In this document: positions 44,430 to 53,413 of the stretch, one piece after another
Layout of the letters: every line of letters begins with the position of its first letter
How positions within the stretch are numbered: position 1 is the first letter of the stretch
NCBI GenBank assembly: GCA_002694685.1
Contig: NZMW01000010.1
Coordinates: 186,001-250,000 of the forward strand
Source: Balneola sp.
Lineage (GTDB): Bacteria > Bacteroidota > Rhodothermia > Balneolales > Balneolaceae
Length of the DNA: 64,000 nt
Reading direction: 5' to 3'
The notes under the pieces: model-generated
Told to the model about the DNA's origin: nothing
The model's input: only the letters and a program-made list of their open reading frames with translations
Database searches by the model: none
Made by a program: the position numbers and the translations under genes

Positions 44430-44610
44430 AAAAGATCGATAAAAATTATTTGAACACTTAGACGAGGAAGAGTAATAAATGTTCAACACACAAGCCGAAC
44501 TAATAAAGGTAGAGGTAGAATTCTTTACTTATTAGCTTATAAAATCTGCGAAAAAATAGGCATATTTAATCAACACGAATTTTAAGAAAATCATCAAAAA
44601 AGATCCCTTT

Positions 44611-45375
44611 ATGGCGGATTCCATCTGGAAAACATATAAGCTCAATTCTGAAGAAGATCTGCATATTACTGTTGGGGAACTGCACGTTTGGATCAGTAAG
44701 CAAGATGAAGAAATCTGGATAGCTCATCAATATTCAGATAAAGTATATGAAGAAAAGCCCGAGGATTTAGAATGGGCTCGCTGGGCACCAAAGTCGATAG
44801 AAGAGATACGAATTGCTCCGGTATTTCAGGACCTCCCCGTTATTATTAATTCTGAATATCCATTGAAAGTAGCGAAAGGCTCCACGATTCAAATCTTCAG
44901 TCGTATACCTGTTTGGCTTCAGATTAGTCTGGCTAAATCGAAATATGTGCTGACGGAAATACCGAGCATCAAGCTTTCAAGAACCTGGTTTGGGAGCCCA
45001 CAGGAAGGTGAGCTTTGCTATTGGTTGAGTACAAAGGCGCGGAGAAGTCTGGCCGGAGTGGAGAACAAGCCAAATGTGATTAACTGTCCGATTCAGATTT
45101 CAAACAAAACACATGAAGATCTGGACTTCGAGAAATTCTGCTTTCGGGTCGAACGGCTCAGTGTTTATGGGGTGAAAGAAGAATTGTGGGCCGACGAAAC
45201 TAAAATTGAATACAACGGCGAAGAACAGCACAGCGATATCAACATGACCGGGAAGTTACCTGTTGCTATTGGCAAAGGAGAATTAATGAGTAAGCCTCGA
45301 AACCCAGCCTCAAAAAGCTTTGCGACCCGCACCTTTAAAATGTTCTTTGACGATACCTTTATATCTGCCCGATAA
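44611..45375 (+). CDS. DUF432-family protein
   Basis: 254 aa with no signal peptide. A DUF432-type beta-rich protein: FQDLPVIINSEYPLKVAKGSTIQIFSRIPVWLQI and TRTWFGSPQEGELCYWLSTKARRSL are the family-like core. DUF432 genes are often found beside MscS channels, and here the MscS gene begins 22 bases later on the same strand. That neighbourhood supports the call and suggests a role tied to osmotic response. The molecular function is not known. Confidence 0.8.
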   Translation: MADSIWKTYKLNSEEDLHITVGELHVWISKQDEEIWIAHQYSDKVYEEKPEDLEWARWAPKSIEEIRIAPVFQDLPVIINSEYPLKVAKGSTIQIFSRIPVWLQISLAKSKYVLTEIPSIKLSRTWFGSPQEGELCYWLSTKARRSLAGVENKPNVINCPIQISNKTHEDLDFEKFCFRVERLSVYGVKEELWADETKIEYNGEEQHSDINMTGKLPVAIGKGELMSKPRNPASKSFATRTFKMFFDDTFISAR

Positions 45376-45397
45376 CCTAACTTTTTGACCATCAATT

Positions 45398-46321
45398 ATG
45401 GATTCAACGTCTGTTGCAGCCGATACAACCCTTTTTAACTTAAGTGAAAATGCGTTTTTCTCTGATGAATTTTTAGCCTTATCACTAAAAGTAGCAGTGA
45501 TTGTTGCTATTGGTCTTCCTGTCATTATTATTTTGAGAGGCTGGGCACGCTCATTTATCTCTAAGAAATATGCCACGCATTATGGGATGCTGGCAGGTAA
45601 AGTGGTTTTCTACACAGGGTTGGTGATTTTAGTAGTTACGGTGATGGGGCAGTTGGGGATAAGCCTTGCGCCATTATTAGGGGCGGCAGGTATTTTAGGG
45701 GTGGCTCTTGGTTTTGCTTCTCAAACGAGCGTTTCAAACATTATAAGCGGATTGTTTTTAATTGCCGAACAGCCTTTTAAGGTTGATGATATCATTACTG
45801 TGGGAACTCATTCAGGGTTTGTTCTTTCTATCGACATGTTATCTGTAAAGATGCGAACCTTTGATAACCGCTTTGTTCGAATCCCCAACGAAATGATTAT
45901 TAAAACGGAAGTCATCAACAATACTAAGTTCCCTATCCGGCGCTTTAATGCCAGTATTTCTGTGGCTTATAAAGAGGATGTTGCCAGAGTTAGGGAGGTG
46001 CTTCTTGATGTAGCAGAGAAAAACCAATATGCTCTTTCCGAACCGGAGCCGATCATTGTTTTTGATATGTTCGGTGCTTCCTCCATTGATCTGCTTCTCT
46101 TGGTGTGGGCACCAAAGGATGAATACATTTTGCTAAAAAACAGCATAAACGAAGAAGTAAAAGCCCGCTTCGATAAGGAGGGTATTGAGATTCCATTTCC
46201 ACATGTATCTCTGTACAGCGGTTCTGAAAGTAAATCTATTCCGATTGAGATATCTGACAGGAACCAGCTGCTTTCCGAAAAGAAAGACTCTGGTGAAACT
46301 AAAGGCGAAGACAAAGCCTAA
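45398..46321 (+). CDS. Small-conductance mechanosensitive channel, MscS family
   Basis: 307 aa. Releases solutes during hypo-osmotic shock. Three N-terminal helices end with the pore-lining TM3, LLGAAGILGVALGFASQTSVSNIISG, whose Ala/Gly pattern is diagnostic; it runs on into FLIAEQPFKVDDII, the start of the cytoplasmic beta domain. The C-terminal alpha/beta cage follows (FDKEGIEIPFPHVSLY), with a charged tail. It is transcribed with the DUF432 gene upstream. The length is near that of E. coli MscS (286 aa). Confidence 0.95.
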   Translation: MDSTSVAADTTLFNLSENAFFSDEFLALSLKVAVIVAIGLPVIIILRGWARSFISKKYATHYGMLAGKVVFYTGLVILVVTVMGQLGISLAPLLGAAGILGVALGFASQTSVSNIISGLFLIAEQPFKVDDIITVGTHSGFVLSIDMLSVKMRTFDNRFVRIPNEMIIKTEVINNTKFPIRRFNASISVAYKEDVARVREVLLDVAEKNQYALSEPEPIIVFDMFGASSIDLLLLVWAPKDEYILLKNSINEEVKARFDKEGIEIPFPHVSLYSGSESKSIPIEISDRNQLLSEKKDSGETKGEDKA

Positions 46322-46325
46322 TTAA

Positions 46326-47402
46326 TCACTCGATAAAGATTTTAGCCAGCTCATTTCTTAGATCATTCATCGGGGCATTCGAGCGGTTTATGGCAAAAGC
46401 TATGATCACTTCATTTTCGAGATGCATCAAAAACATGGTGCTTCCGCCTACCGAGCCGCCACTGTGGCCTTTCCAGATATTGCCTTCCGTATCGGTGATG
46501 GTCTGCCAGCCGACACCATAATTCGTGGTTTCGCCGTCATCGGTAGTAAGCGGCTCCATAAGTTTGTCCAGTGTTTGCTGATCCAAAAAATTTGTAGAAA
46601 GATGAGCTTTCCCAAATTTAATCATGTCTTCAGTAGTAGAAAGGAATCCGCCTCCGGCCCATTTGTAACTGTTATCTACATAAGGAGCCTCTTCGTTTTC
46701 GCCATCCACATACGTGTAAAATTTAGTTCGGCTGGGAATGTCACGATAGGCATAATCGGGCATAGTGTTATTCATCTCCAAAGCCTGAAATACTTCAGTC
46801 TCCATAAAAGGAATGAACTCTTCTCCAGAAGCACCTTCAATGGCGGCGCTCACCAGATTCCAGCCATAGCTGGAGTAGGAATAAGAAGTGCCTGGTTCAA
46901 AAAGGAGCGTATCCTCCTTAAAAATCTCAAGACCAGCAGTAACCGTGTTGTAACGAACCGTGCTCATAAATTCATTATCTCTATAATGACGAAAACCGGC
47001 CAAGTGACCTGCAACTTCTTCAACCGTAAAGTCATATTTCTTTTCGGGGAAGTTGGGGACATAGGTGTGAATAGACTGATTGAGTTCCATTTCACCTTGC
47101 AGAACTAAAAGTCCAACAGCCGCCGCTGTATATGTTTTGGAAACACTTCCAACCCGAAAAAGAGTCTCATCAGGACTGACTGGGGTTCTTGTGGAGAGAT
47201 CTGAAAACCCGAATCCTCGCGACCAAATGATTTCATCATCCCGATAAACGGTTACACTCATTCCGGGAATTTCATTTTCATAAAAGTAGGATTCGACTAC
47301 TCGCTCGGCTTCGGCGATGTCGTCCTGAATGGCGACTTCCTGCCCGAAAACAGGAATCGAGACTAGAGTAAACAGAAGTAATAGATGCTTGAATCTTTGC
47401 AT
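46326..47402 (-). CDS. Secreted serine hydrolase, class C beta-lactamase-like
   Basis: 358 aa from the ATG at 47402, giving a signal peptide (about 1-20, VFGQ). The beta-lactamase/transpeptidase fold has the nucleophile motif SVSK (in VGSVSKTYTAAAV), the YxN motif as YGWN, and a third motif as HSGG in WKGHSGGSVGG. These match the peptidase S12 / esterase EstB group rather than true AmpC. It is probably a periplasmic peptidase or esterase; the substrate is unknown. It converges on the MscS gene four bases away. Confidence 0.9.
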   Translation of the reverse strand: MQRFKHLLLLFTLVSIPVFGQEVAIQDDIAEAERVVESYFYENEIPGMSVTVYRDDEIIWSRGFGFSDLSTRTPVSPDETLFRVGSVSKTYTAAAVGLLVLQGEMELNQSIHTYVPNFPEKKYDFTVEEVAGHLAGFRHYRDNEFMSTVRYNTVTAGLEIFKEDTLLFEPGTSYSYSSYGWNLVSAAIEGASGEEFIPFMETEVFQALEMNNTMPDYAYRDIPSRTKFYTYVDGENEEAPYVDNSYKWAGGGFLSTTEDMIKFGKAHLSTNFLDQQTLDKLMEPLTTDDGETTNYGVGWQTITDTEGNIWKGHSGGSVGGSTMFLMHLENEVIIAFAINRSNAPMNDLRNELAKIFIE

Positions 47403-47514
47403 GGCTAAAAGGTAATTTTTGATAAATTTCACTCTTATAACAGAGTGAATACAGCTATTGTTCAGTGAATGGATTTCGGGACTCTATTTTAAAAGGATAA
47501 TATCGCCAAAAATT

Positions 47515-47610
47515 CGTCCGACCACTAAACCGAGCTTGAACGTTAAACGCTACATCGAAGTGGTCTGACGATTGGACCGGGCACGAAAAGTTGATAAAGA
47601 GATCGTGCCC
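47515..47610. other. Two adjacent stem-loops in the 47433-47759 gap
   Basis: First stem: CGTCCGACCACT (47515-47526) against AGTGGTCTGACG (47559-47570), 11 of 12 pairs. Second stem: GGGCACGA (47579-47586) against TCGTGCCC (47603-47610), perfect. No ORF spans them and no U-run follows. The rest of this gap shows nothing that I can assign apart from the upstream region of the lipoprotein gene. Confidence 0.45.
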
Positions 47611-47759
47611 TACACCATTCATCAGACGAGCTGGAAGTCGTCGGATGAAGTAAGATGCTTGTTATATAAATAAAAAATGGTACTGGCTTTGAATAATAAT
47701 ATCTCACGTATTAAGTTGAAGTGATGGTAAGTTTATTGATCACTTTAAGTAAAAGTATT

Positions 47760-48269
47760 ATGAAAGTACGGGGAATTTTTCTTTTTGCTCTTTTGATTTC
47801 TGCAACCGCAGGATGTAGCCTATTGAATTCAAACGATGGGCTGAGTGATAAGCTGGTAGGAACCTGGGAACAAAAAGCATTTGAAAATACAGAAGGCAAT
47901 ATAAAAGGGGTTTTTGAACACGATTTTGAAGACATAGATACCTATGAGCTCGCCCTGGCACACTATGATCTGGAAGATAACTTTCTTGGATACCGGTACT
48001 TTGAAACAGGAAGCTATAGCCTAAAAGGAAATAAATTAGTTAGGAAACCAGCGGAGGTTTTTTCCTCAGAGAACCAGGAATTGTATTCTACTATTGACGA
48101 GCTTAAAGCTTCAGGTGTAAATCGCGGAAATCCCGATAAAATGGAATACCGAACTGAATTCTCTAATGCCAACACAACCGTAACGCTATATTTTGAATGC
48201 CCGCCAAATGCACTTTGCACTGAGCCGCCTGTTCTTAAGAAAGTGCTTAGTGGTCCGGATATATTTTAG
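47760..48269 (+). CDS. Small lipoprotein, unknown function
   Basis: 169 aa from the ATG at 47760. The signal ends ISATAGC with Cys19, then SLLNSNDGLSDKLVGTWEQKAF. The WEQ.. opening and barrel-like pattern with a final KVLSGPDIF recall lipocalin-like proteins that begin with a G-x-W motif, but this is only likeness. An in-frame ATG 39 bases upstream would destroy the lipoprotein signal. Two cysteines near the C-terminus (ECPPNALCTEPP) can pair. Monocistronic. Confidence 0.7.
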   Translation: MKVRGIFLFALLISATAGCSLLNSNDGLSDKLVGTWEQKAFENTEGNIKGVFEHDFEDIDTYELALAHYDLEDNFLGYRYFETGSYSLKGNKLVRKPAEVFSSENQELYSTIDELKASGVNRGNPDKMEYRTEFSNANTTVTLYFECPPNALCTEPPVLKKVLSGPDIF

Positions 48270-48284
48270 TAATTGAAAACGAGT

Positions 48285-49580
48285 TTACATTCCCGCTGAG
48301 TTCATATAGTCAACCACTAAGTTACTCATGGCTCTGACACCCAGCTTCATCCCGCTTTCATCAATATAGAAGTCTGGCGTATGATGGCCGGCTGCTTCTC
48401 TGCCCGGAGCTTTTCCTCCCACAAAAAAGTATAACCCGGGGATTTCTTTTTGAAAGAAGGAAAAATCTTCGGCTCCGGTGATAGCATCAATAATTACCGC
48501 ATTATCTTTACCGGCTACTTCTTCAAGTGTAGGAACCATCATGGCTGTAAGTTCAGGGTCGTTGAATGTAATGGGATAGCCTTTATGTATTGTAAGTGTA
48601 GCTGTTGCACCGTTACTTTCTGCAGTATTTTGGACAATTGTTTCGAGACGTTTGAAGATGAGCTGACGCATGTCTTCATCAAGGGCTCGAATGGTTCCTT
48701 CAAGCTGGACCCTTTCAGGAATAATGTTATGGCGAACGCCACCCTCAATCACACCGAAAGTAACAACAGCGGCTTGTTTGGTAAGTGGCATACTACGGCT
48801 AACTATTGTTTGAGCATTATTGATAATTTGGGCTGCCGTTACAATGGGATCAATGCCATTCCAGGGAGCTGATCCATGAGCCTGTTTCCCATTAATTTCA
48901 AGGCTGAAACTATTAACACTAGCCATTATGCCTTCTGAGCGATATTCAATAATGCCGACCGGTGTATCATCAGAAATATGCAGTCCAAAAATCACATCCA
49001 CATCCGGGTTTGACAGAACGCCTTCTTTAACCATTAACTCGGCGCCTCCTTCCTCGCCTAAAGGAGCTCCTTCTTCAGCGGGTTGGAAGATGAATTTGAT
49101 GGTTCCCTTAATTTCGCTTTTCATCTCCGTCAGGATTTTGGCAACACCCATCAGCATGGCGATGTGAGTGTCATGTCCACAGGCGTGCATAACTCCAACT
49201 TCATTTCCGTTATACATTCCAGTTGCTACGGACTTGAAAGGAACATCTGTTCTTTCCGTAACGGGAAGAGCATCAATGTCAGCGCGAAGACCAATGACCG
49301 GCCCGGGCTTTCCTCCTTTTAACAAGGCAACAACTCCTGTTTTGGCAACACCGGTTTCAACTTCAAGGCCCAACTCATTCAGATAGTCTGCAATGTATTC
49401 TGCAGTTTCAAACTCACGATTAGAAAGCTCCGGATTCTCATGAAAGTGCCGGCGCCATTCAATGACTTGTTGTTCAATTTCATCAGCGCGCTCATCAATT
49501 ATTTTTTTTAGTTCTGAAGTTTGAGCAAGGGCTGTAGTTGAAATAAGTGCGGCGAGGAAAAGCAGTATCAGGTTTTTCAT
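48285..49580 (-). CDS. Secreted M20-family metallo-amidohydrolase
   Basis: 431 aa with a signal peptide (about 1-19). It belongs to the M20D group of amidohydrolases that hydrolyse N-acyl amino acids and related amides. Metal-site motifs are HACGHDTHIAMLMG and FQPAEEGAP, plus a late catalytic region with GAEDFSFF and GHHTPDF. Length is typical. A dimerisation domain lies around 200-310 (QAHGSAPWNGIDPI is a landmark). The signal peptide places it in the periplasm, unlike the cytoplasmic relatives. The amide substrate is not predictable. Confidence 0.93.
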   Translation of the reverse strand: MKNLILLFLAALISTTALAQTSELKKIIDERADEIEQQVIEWRRHFHENPELSNREFETAEYIADYLNELGLEVETGVAKTGVVALLKGGKPGPVIGLRADIDALPVTERTDVPFKSVATGMYNGNEVGVMHACGHDTHIAMLMGVAKILTEMKSEIKGTIKFIFQPAEEGAPLGEEGGAELMVKEGVLSNPDVDVIFGLHISDDTPVGIIEYRSEGIMASVNSFSLEINGKQAHGSAPWNGIDPIVTAAQIINNAQTIVSRSMPLTKQAAVVTFGVIEGGVRHNIIPERVQLEGTIRALDEDMRQLIFKRLETIVQNTAESNGATATLTIHKGYPITFNDPELTAMMVPTLEEVAGKDNAVIIDAITGAEDFSFFQKEIPGLYFFVGGKAPGREAAGHHTPDFYIDESGMKLGVRAMSNLVVDYMNSAGM

Positions 49581-49628
49581 GAGAGGCTATCTGGAGTTAG
49601 TAATTAGCCAGATATTAACTAAACCATC

Positions 49629-50276
49629 CTACAAATAAAAAACCTCATCCAGCTCGAAAATGTGGTAACCCGGAGTGCATTTATGAAGGGAGTTAATCAT
49701 TCCCTGAGCAACAGTTTTACCCGGAATAGGTCGGTACTTTTTAAGACCGGGGATTTTGGTGAAGATCTTCATAAAGAACATCCCAATGGATTCTCCCAGC
49801 CGACTTTCATCTCGTTCTCCTGCTAAAATAGAAGGGCGCATAATGGTGATGACCTCAAAAGGAAGCTTCTTCACAGCATCATCCAGCTCACCCTTTAACC
49901 GAGAGTAAAATACTTTAGAGGAAGAATCAGCTCCGGTTGAAGAGCAAAGGGAATATTTGTTCACGCCATTTTCAGCAGCGGCTTTAGCGGTTTCATACTG
50001 ATATGTGTAGTCGATGGTGTACTGCGCTTCCTGACTTCCTGCCTTTTTGATGGTGGTGCCGAGAGCAGAATACAACTCATCGCCGGTAAGCCGGCTTTTC
50101 CAGGAATCGATGTCATCAAAGTTGATGATATGCTCTTCCAGTTTTTCATGTTCAATTCCCGTCGACCTTCGATGAAAGACTTTCACTTTTTGGTAGCGGT
50201 CATCCTCCAAAAGTTGATTTAGAAGATGTGAACCAACCAAACCGGTAGCACCAATAACGATGGCGGTTTTATTCAT
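49629..50276 (-). CDS. NAD(P)-binding oxidoreductase, HTATIP2/TIP30-like atypical SDR
   Basis: 215 aa. A Rossmann fold with GATGLVGSHLLNQLL (9-23) at the N-terminus, DELYSALGTTIKKAGS and a catalytic-like YSRLKGELDDAV (Tyr-x3-Lys, about 124-135). This is the short TIP30-like atypical SDR group, whose substrates in bacteria are unknown. It has no signal peptide and stands about 50 bases before the amidohydrolase gene in the same direction. Confidence 0.87.
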   Translation of the reverse strand: MNKTAIVIGATGLVGSHLLNQLLEDDRYQKVKVFHRRSTGIEHEKLEEHIINFDDIDSWKSRLTGDELYSALGTTIKKAGSQEAQYTIDYTYQYETAKAAAENGVNKYSLCSSTGADSSSKVFYSRLKGELDDAVKKLPFEVITIMRPSILAGERDESRLGESIGMFFMKIFTKIPGLKKYRPIPGKTVAQGMINSLHKCTPGYHIFELDEVFYL

Positions 50277-50357
50277 GATGACAAATTGAAAATTGACAAG
50301 TGAAAATTGATGTAGCTAATAAATTACTCTATCAACTTTCAACTCACATTAAATAAT

Positions 50358-51584
50358 TTATTCGATAGCCTCTAAAACCCGGCTTACAACACCGTCCATT
50401 GCGCTACTCTTAATCCACCGGGCTACAATAACCAAGTCATTTTCCTGATCTACATATACCATATTGGTGCCGGCGCCAAGGTGATAAAAAGAAGAAGTTG
50501 GTGCGCTGGGAAGCCGGTCTTTATTCACATTCAAAAACCAGTTCATGAAGCCATAATTGGTATTGGCTTCGGTAGGGGTTTGAGCCATCTTGTTCCACTC
50601 TTCAGAAATAATCTGTTCACCGTTCCAGTTTCCGTTGTGAAGAGTAAGCAACCCAAACCGAGCTTGATCTCGGGCACTGATAAACATGCCTCCGCCCCAG
50701 TGACCGCCACCGCTTACAGCCTGCATTTGCTGTCCGTCAATAACCACCCATGAGTTCTCATAACCCATCCAGCGCCAGGTTGGGGAAACACCGATTTTGT
50801 CCATTACATGCTCGCGTAGCACTTTTGGAAGAGGTTCCCGAAGAACATTCATTGCGGCTAACGCCAGCAAGTTTACGCGGGTGTCGTTGTATTCCCACTC
50901 GGTACCGGGCTCAAATCGATCACGATCAATCCAGTCGGCACGGTCGCCAGAAGGTCGGTCAGCCCAATCAGGTTTTCCCCAAAGACTTCCTTCCCAGTCT
51001 GATGTTTGGCGAAGCAGATGATTCCAGGTAATCTTCGAATTATGATCACCCTTGAAAGGCTGCATCACTTTTGCTTCTCCAATCTCATCGGCTTTGTTAT
51101 CATTTTCATCAAATTCCATTACCATAATAGGAGCCATGTAAGAATCTACTTTATCATTCACATCCCGGATGAGTCCCTGATCATAGGCAATACCAACAGT
51201 GGTTGTGAGAAAACTCTTGGTCACACTGTGGGTCATGTCAACCCGAAAAGGCTCACCCCACTCAGCAATTATATATCCGTCTTTGATGATGATTCCGGTT
51301 TGCTCTCCGCGGTCTTTAAATGGGCCAATGCCATCCCCAAAAGGTTCTCGGCCAAAAGTTTGATAATGGTTGAGCTCCATGCTTCGCGGGTTATCTGTTT
51401 CTTCAGCTTGGGCAAACTGAATGGCTTCCTGAATCTTATCTGCATTCAGCCCGACTTCCTCCGGTGACTTCTTTTCCCAATCCCCCCAGCTTCCTGGAAA
51501 GTAAGATTGCGCTTGAGCTGTGAGGGTGAACGTTAGGGCAAATAAAAGTAAAAACGATCGTTTTAGCATTATGCTGGTATTCAT
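50358..51584 (-). CDS. Secreted serine hydrolase, class C beta-lactamase-like
   Basis: 408 aa with a signal peptide (about 1-25, AQAQS). The active-site set is SVTK (in THSVTKSFLTTTVG), YND (WEYNDTRVN) and a late HLGAG region. These are S12-type hallmarks, close to 6-aminohexanoate-dimer hydrolase/esterase-like proteins. It is the second such enzyme in this window (the other ends at 47402), but the two are not close paralogues by eye. A second ATG 15 bases downstream is an equally good start. Periplasmic; substrate unknown. Confidence 0.9.
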   Translation of the reverse strand: MNTSIMLKRSFLLLFALTFTLTAQAQSYFPGSWGDWEKKSPEEVGLNADKIQEAIQFAQAEETDNPRSMELNHYQTFGREPFGDGIGPFKDRGEQTGIIIKDGYIIAEWGEPFRVDMTHSVTKSFLTTTVGIAYDQGLIRDVNDKVDSYMAPIMVMEFDENDNKADEIGEAKVMQPFKGDHNSKITWNHLLRQTSDWEGSLWGKPDWADRPSGDRADWIDRDRFEPGTEWEYNDTRVNLLALAAMNVLREPLPKVLREHVMDKIGVSPTWRWMGYENSWVVIDGQQMQAVSGGGHWGGGMFISARDQARFGLLTLHNGNWNGEQIISEEWNKMAQTPTEANTNYGFMNWFLNVNKDRLPSAPTSSFYHLGAGTNMVYVDQENDLVIVARWIKSSAMDGVVSRVLEAIE

Positions 51585-51602
51585 GTTTGATAGAAATAAG
51601 AG

Positions 51603-51974
51603 TTAATCAAGGTCTTGTACAAAGATAATAGCATTATGAGCTGGAGAATAGAACCCAAACTCGTGGGTTCCCCAAGGGGTGTTGTCTCTTCGATTAATAG
51701 CAAAGCCGAGTTCTTTAAATTCGGATTCCAGAATATCTAAATCCGATACCCAGATTTTAATCTGTTGCGCGGCATTTTTAGAAGGCATGTCTTTTTCGAA
51801 CTGAAATTGAATATGAATACTCTGCCCATCCCGATGTAGAACGGCATAGTCTAACTTATCTGTGTAGCGCAGGGAATCATATATATTCTTGAATCCCAGC
51901 TTCTCAAAAAATTCGATTTCGGCTGTCAGATCATTGGCCGGCAAAACAGGTGAAATGTTTTGAAAGTTGTTCAT
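51603..51974 (-). CDS. VOC-family (glyoxalase/bleomycin-resistance fold) protein
   Basis: 123 aa, a single vicinal-oxygen-chelate unit: ISPVLPANDLTAEIEFFEKLGFKNIYD at the start and GTHEFGFYSPAHNAIIFVQDLD at the end, the usual beta-alpha-beta-beta-beta pattern. The sequence HIQFQFEKD and the final GxxEFGFYSPxxNAIIF are typical of bleomycin-resistance-like proteins. Its ATG overlaps the TGA of the upstream MBL-fold gene (ATGA), so translation is coupled. It is cytoplasmic; ligand unknown. Confidence 0.88.
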   Translation of the reverse strand: MNNFQNISPVLPANDLTAEIEFFEKLGFKNIYDSLRYTDKLDYAVLHRDGQSIHIQFQFEKDMPSKNAAQQIKIWVSDLDILESEFKELGFAINRRDNTPWGTHEFGFYSPAHNAIIFVQDLD

Positions 51975-52903
51975 AGGTCAATCTCCATTCCTTCCCGGGC
52001 AACATTAAAACCAAGGGCTTCAACTTCCTTGCGTTCGGGGCTGTCCAGGATTAGCGGATTAGTATGGTTGAAGTGAATAAAAGTGACTTTAGCTTTTTCT
52101 GAATCGGAAAGGTCTTTAAAAAGCTCGATGCTTTCCTCCACATAAGGATGCGGAATATCACTCATGTTTCGGCCGGGAAGTTCGTCTGAATCATAAAATG
52201 TAGCGTCCAGCAGAGCCAGGTCAACTTTTGCAATTTCTTCAATGATATCTCTTTCCCAGACATGCCATTTATTAATGTCAGGAATGAAGAGTACTTTTTT
52301 GTTGGGAGATTCAATACGATAACCCACTGTTTCAGAGAACTCATCCCGATGAGGAACCAAAAAAGGAGTTACACTAAGATTTGGAGAAAGCTGAATGGTA
52401 TTATTATCACTCATCTCACTGATGGCAATGTTATCAAGACTAACAAGCTGACTCCACGGCCCGTTGGATTCCAGATAGGATTTCATTCTGGGCATGGCAT
52501 AAACCGGGACTTCAGAAGCCCCCATTGACTCATGACCAACATACATCAATCCGGTATAATGACCGATATGCGCATGAGTTAGAAAGATGCCGGAGAGGTC
52601 ATCATATCCCGATGCTTTTTTAAGGTGATGAAGTTGTTCCGGAAAATCAGGAGTAGCTTCGAACAGCCAGTTTTGGCCGGTTTCCAAATCACTTAACCCT
52701 AAGCTGACCACATGCCGTTTTTCTACTTTGTCATCCCAAACCAACTGGCAGTTTTCCTTCTCACAGCCGGCTTGAGGGAATCCTGCATCCTGGGCAATGC
52801 CTAGTATGGTTATGAACTGATCAGAGCGCTCAGAGGTAAGGGGTGAAGGCGGTTTTTCACAAGCAGCAAATAATATGGCGGCAATTAAAAGAAGTCGTGT
52901 CAT
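51971..52903 (-). CDS. PqqB-like metallo-beta-lactamase-fold lipoprotein
   Basis: 310 aa from the ATG at 52903, which yields a lipoprotein signal ending LFAAC. The mature protein is an MBL fold with the metal motif LTHAHIGHYTGL, where HxHxxH replaces the common HxHxDH. ILGIAQDAGFPQAGC near the N-terminus is a PqqB landmark. PqqB itself is cytoplasmic and part of a pqq cluster; here there are no pqq genes and it is a predicted lipoprotein, so a different hydrolase role is likely. It overlaps the VOC gene by four bases. Confidence 0.87.
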   Translation of the reverse strand: MTRLLLIAAILFAACEKPPSPLTSERSDQFITILGIAQDAGFPQAGCEKENCQLVWDDKVEKRHVVSLGLSDLETGQNWLFEATPDFPEQLHHLKKASGYDDLSGIFLTHAHIGHYTGLMYVGHESMGASEVPVYAMPRMKSYLESNGPWSQLVSLDNIAISEMSDNNTIQLSPNLSVTPFLVPHRDEFSETVGYRIESPNKKVLFIPDINKWHVWERDIIEEIAKVDLALLDATFYDSDELPGRNMSDIPHPYVEESIELFKDLSDSEKAKVTFIHFNHTNPLILDSPERKEVEALGFNVAREGMEIDL

Positions 52904-53011
52904 GATTGAAAGAAGTAAAAAGACAGATGAATTCAAAGCTGTGATAATGCTGAAAGTTTTAAAAAAAAATTACTACACTCAGAGCACGTTTTATTACCTA
53001 ACCCCATTTTC

Positions 53012-53359
53012 ATGTTGCTTACAATTTTAGTTCTGATTTCTGCCTTTATCCTAAACCTGCTTTTACCCTGGTGGGGCATTGTAATTCCGGGCTTGGTTTT
53101 TGGGTACTACTTCAATGAAAAAGGACTGACTTCCTTTGGGTTAGGGTTTTTAGCTCTCTTTCTGCTTTGGGGCGGACAAGCACTCTACATCCATATAGCA
53201 AATGATGGAATTCTCTCTACCCGAATTGCAGAAATGCTGCAGGTTGGCTCGCCGCTTTTGGTAGTATTGATTACTGGTGTTTTGGGTGGACTGCTAAGCG
53301 GATTAGCTACACTGACGGGCTCCCTCATAAAAGAAACACCTCGGAAATTTGGATCCTAG
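53012..53359 (+). CDS. Small membrane protein, unknown function
   Basis: 115 aa with about four hydrophobic helices (1-17, 19-33, 38-57, 78-102) and short polar loops, e.g. YYFNEKGL and HIANDGILSTR. It resembles no family that I can name. It diverges from the MBL-fold gene and lies 55 bases upstream of the MFS gene on the same strand, so they may share a promoter. Confidence 0.65.
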   Translation: MLLTILVLISAFILNLLLPWWGIVIPGLVFGYYFNEKGLTSFGLGFLALFLLWGGQALYIHIANDGILSTRIAEMLQVGSPLLVVLITGVLGGLLSGLATLTGSLIKETPRKFGS

Positions 53360-53413
53360 AAAGATGCCGATAATCATTTTGGCAATGGGTTTTGGGTTTC
53401 GTTTCTTTGCGTG

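Noticed and set aside
46422-47108. 228-codon open frame on the plus strand
   Set aside because: It is fully antisense to the serine hydrolase gene, which has complete catalytic motifs.
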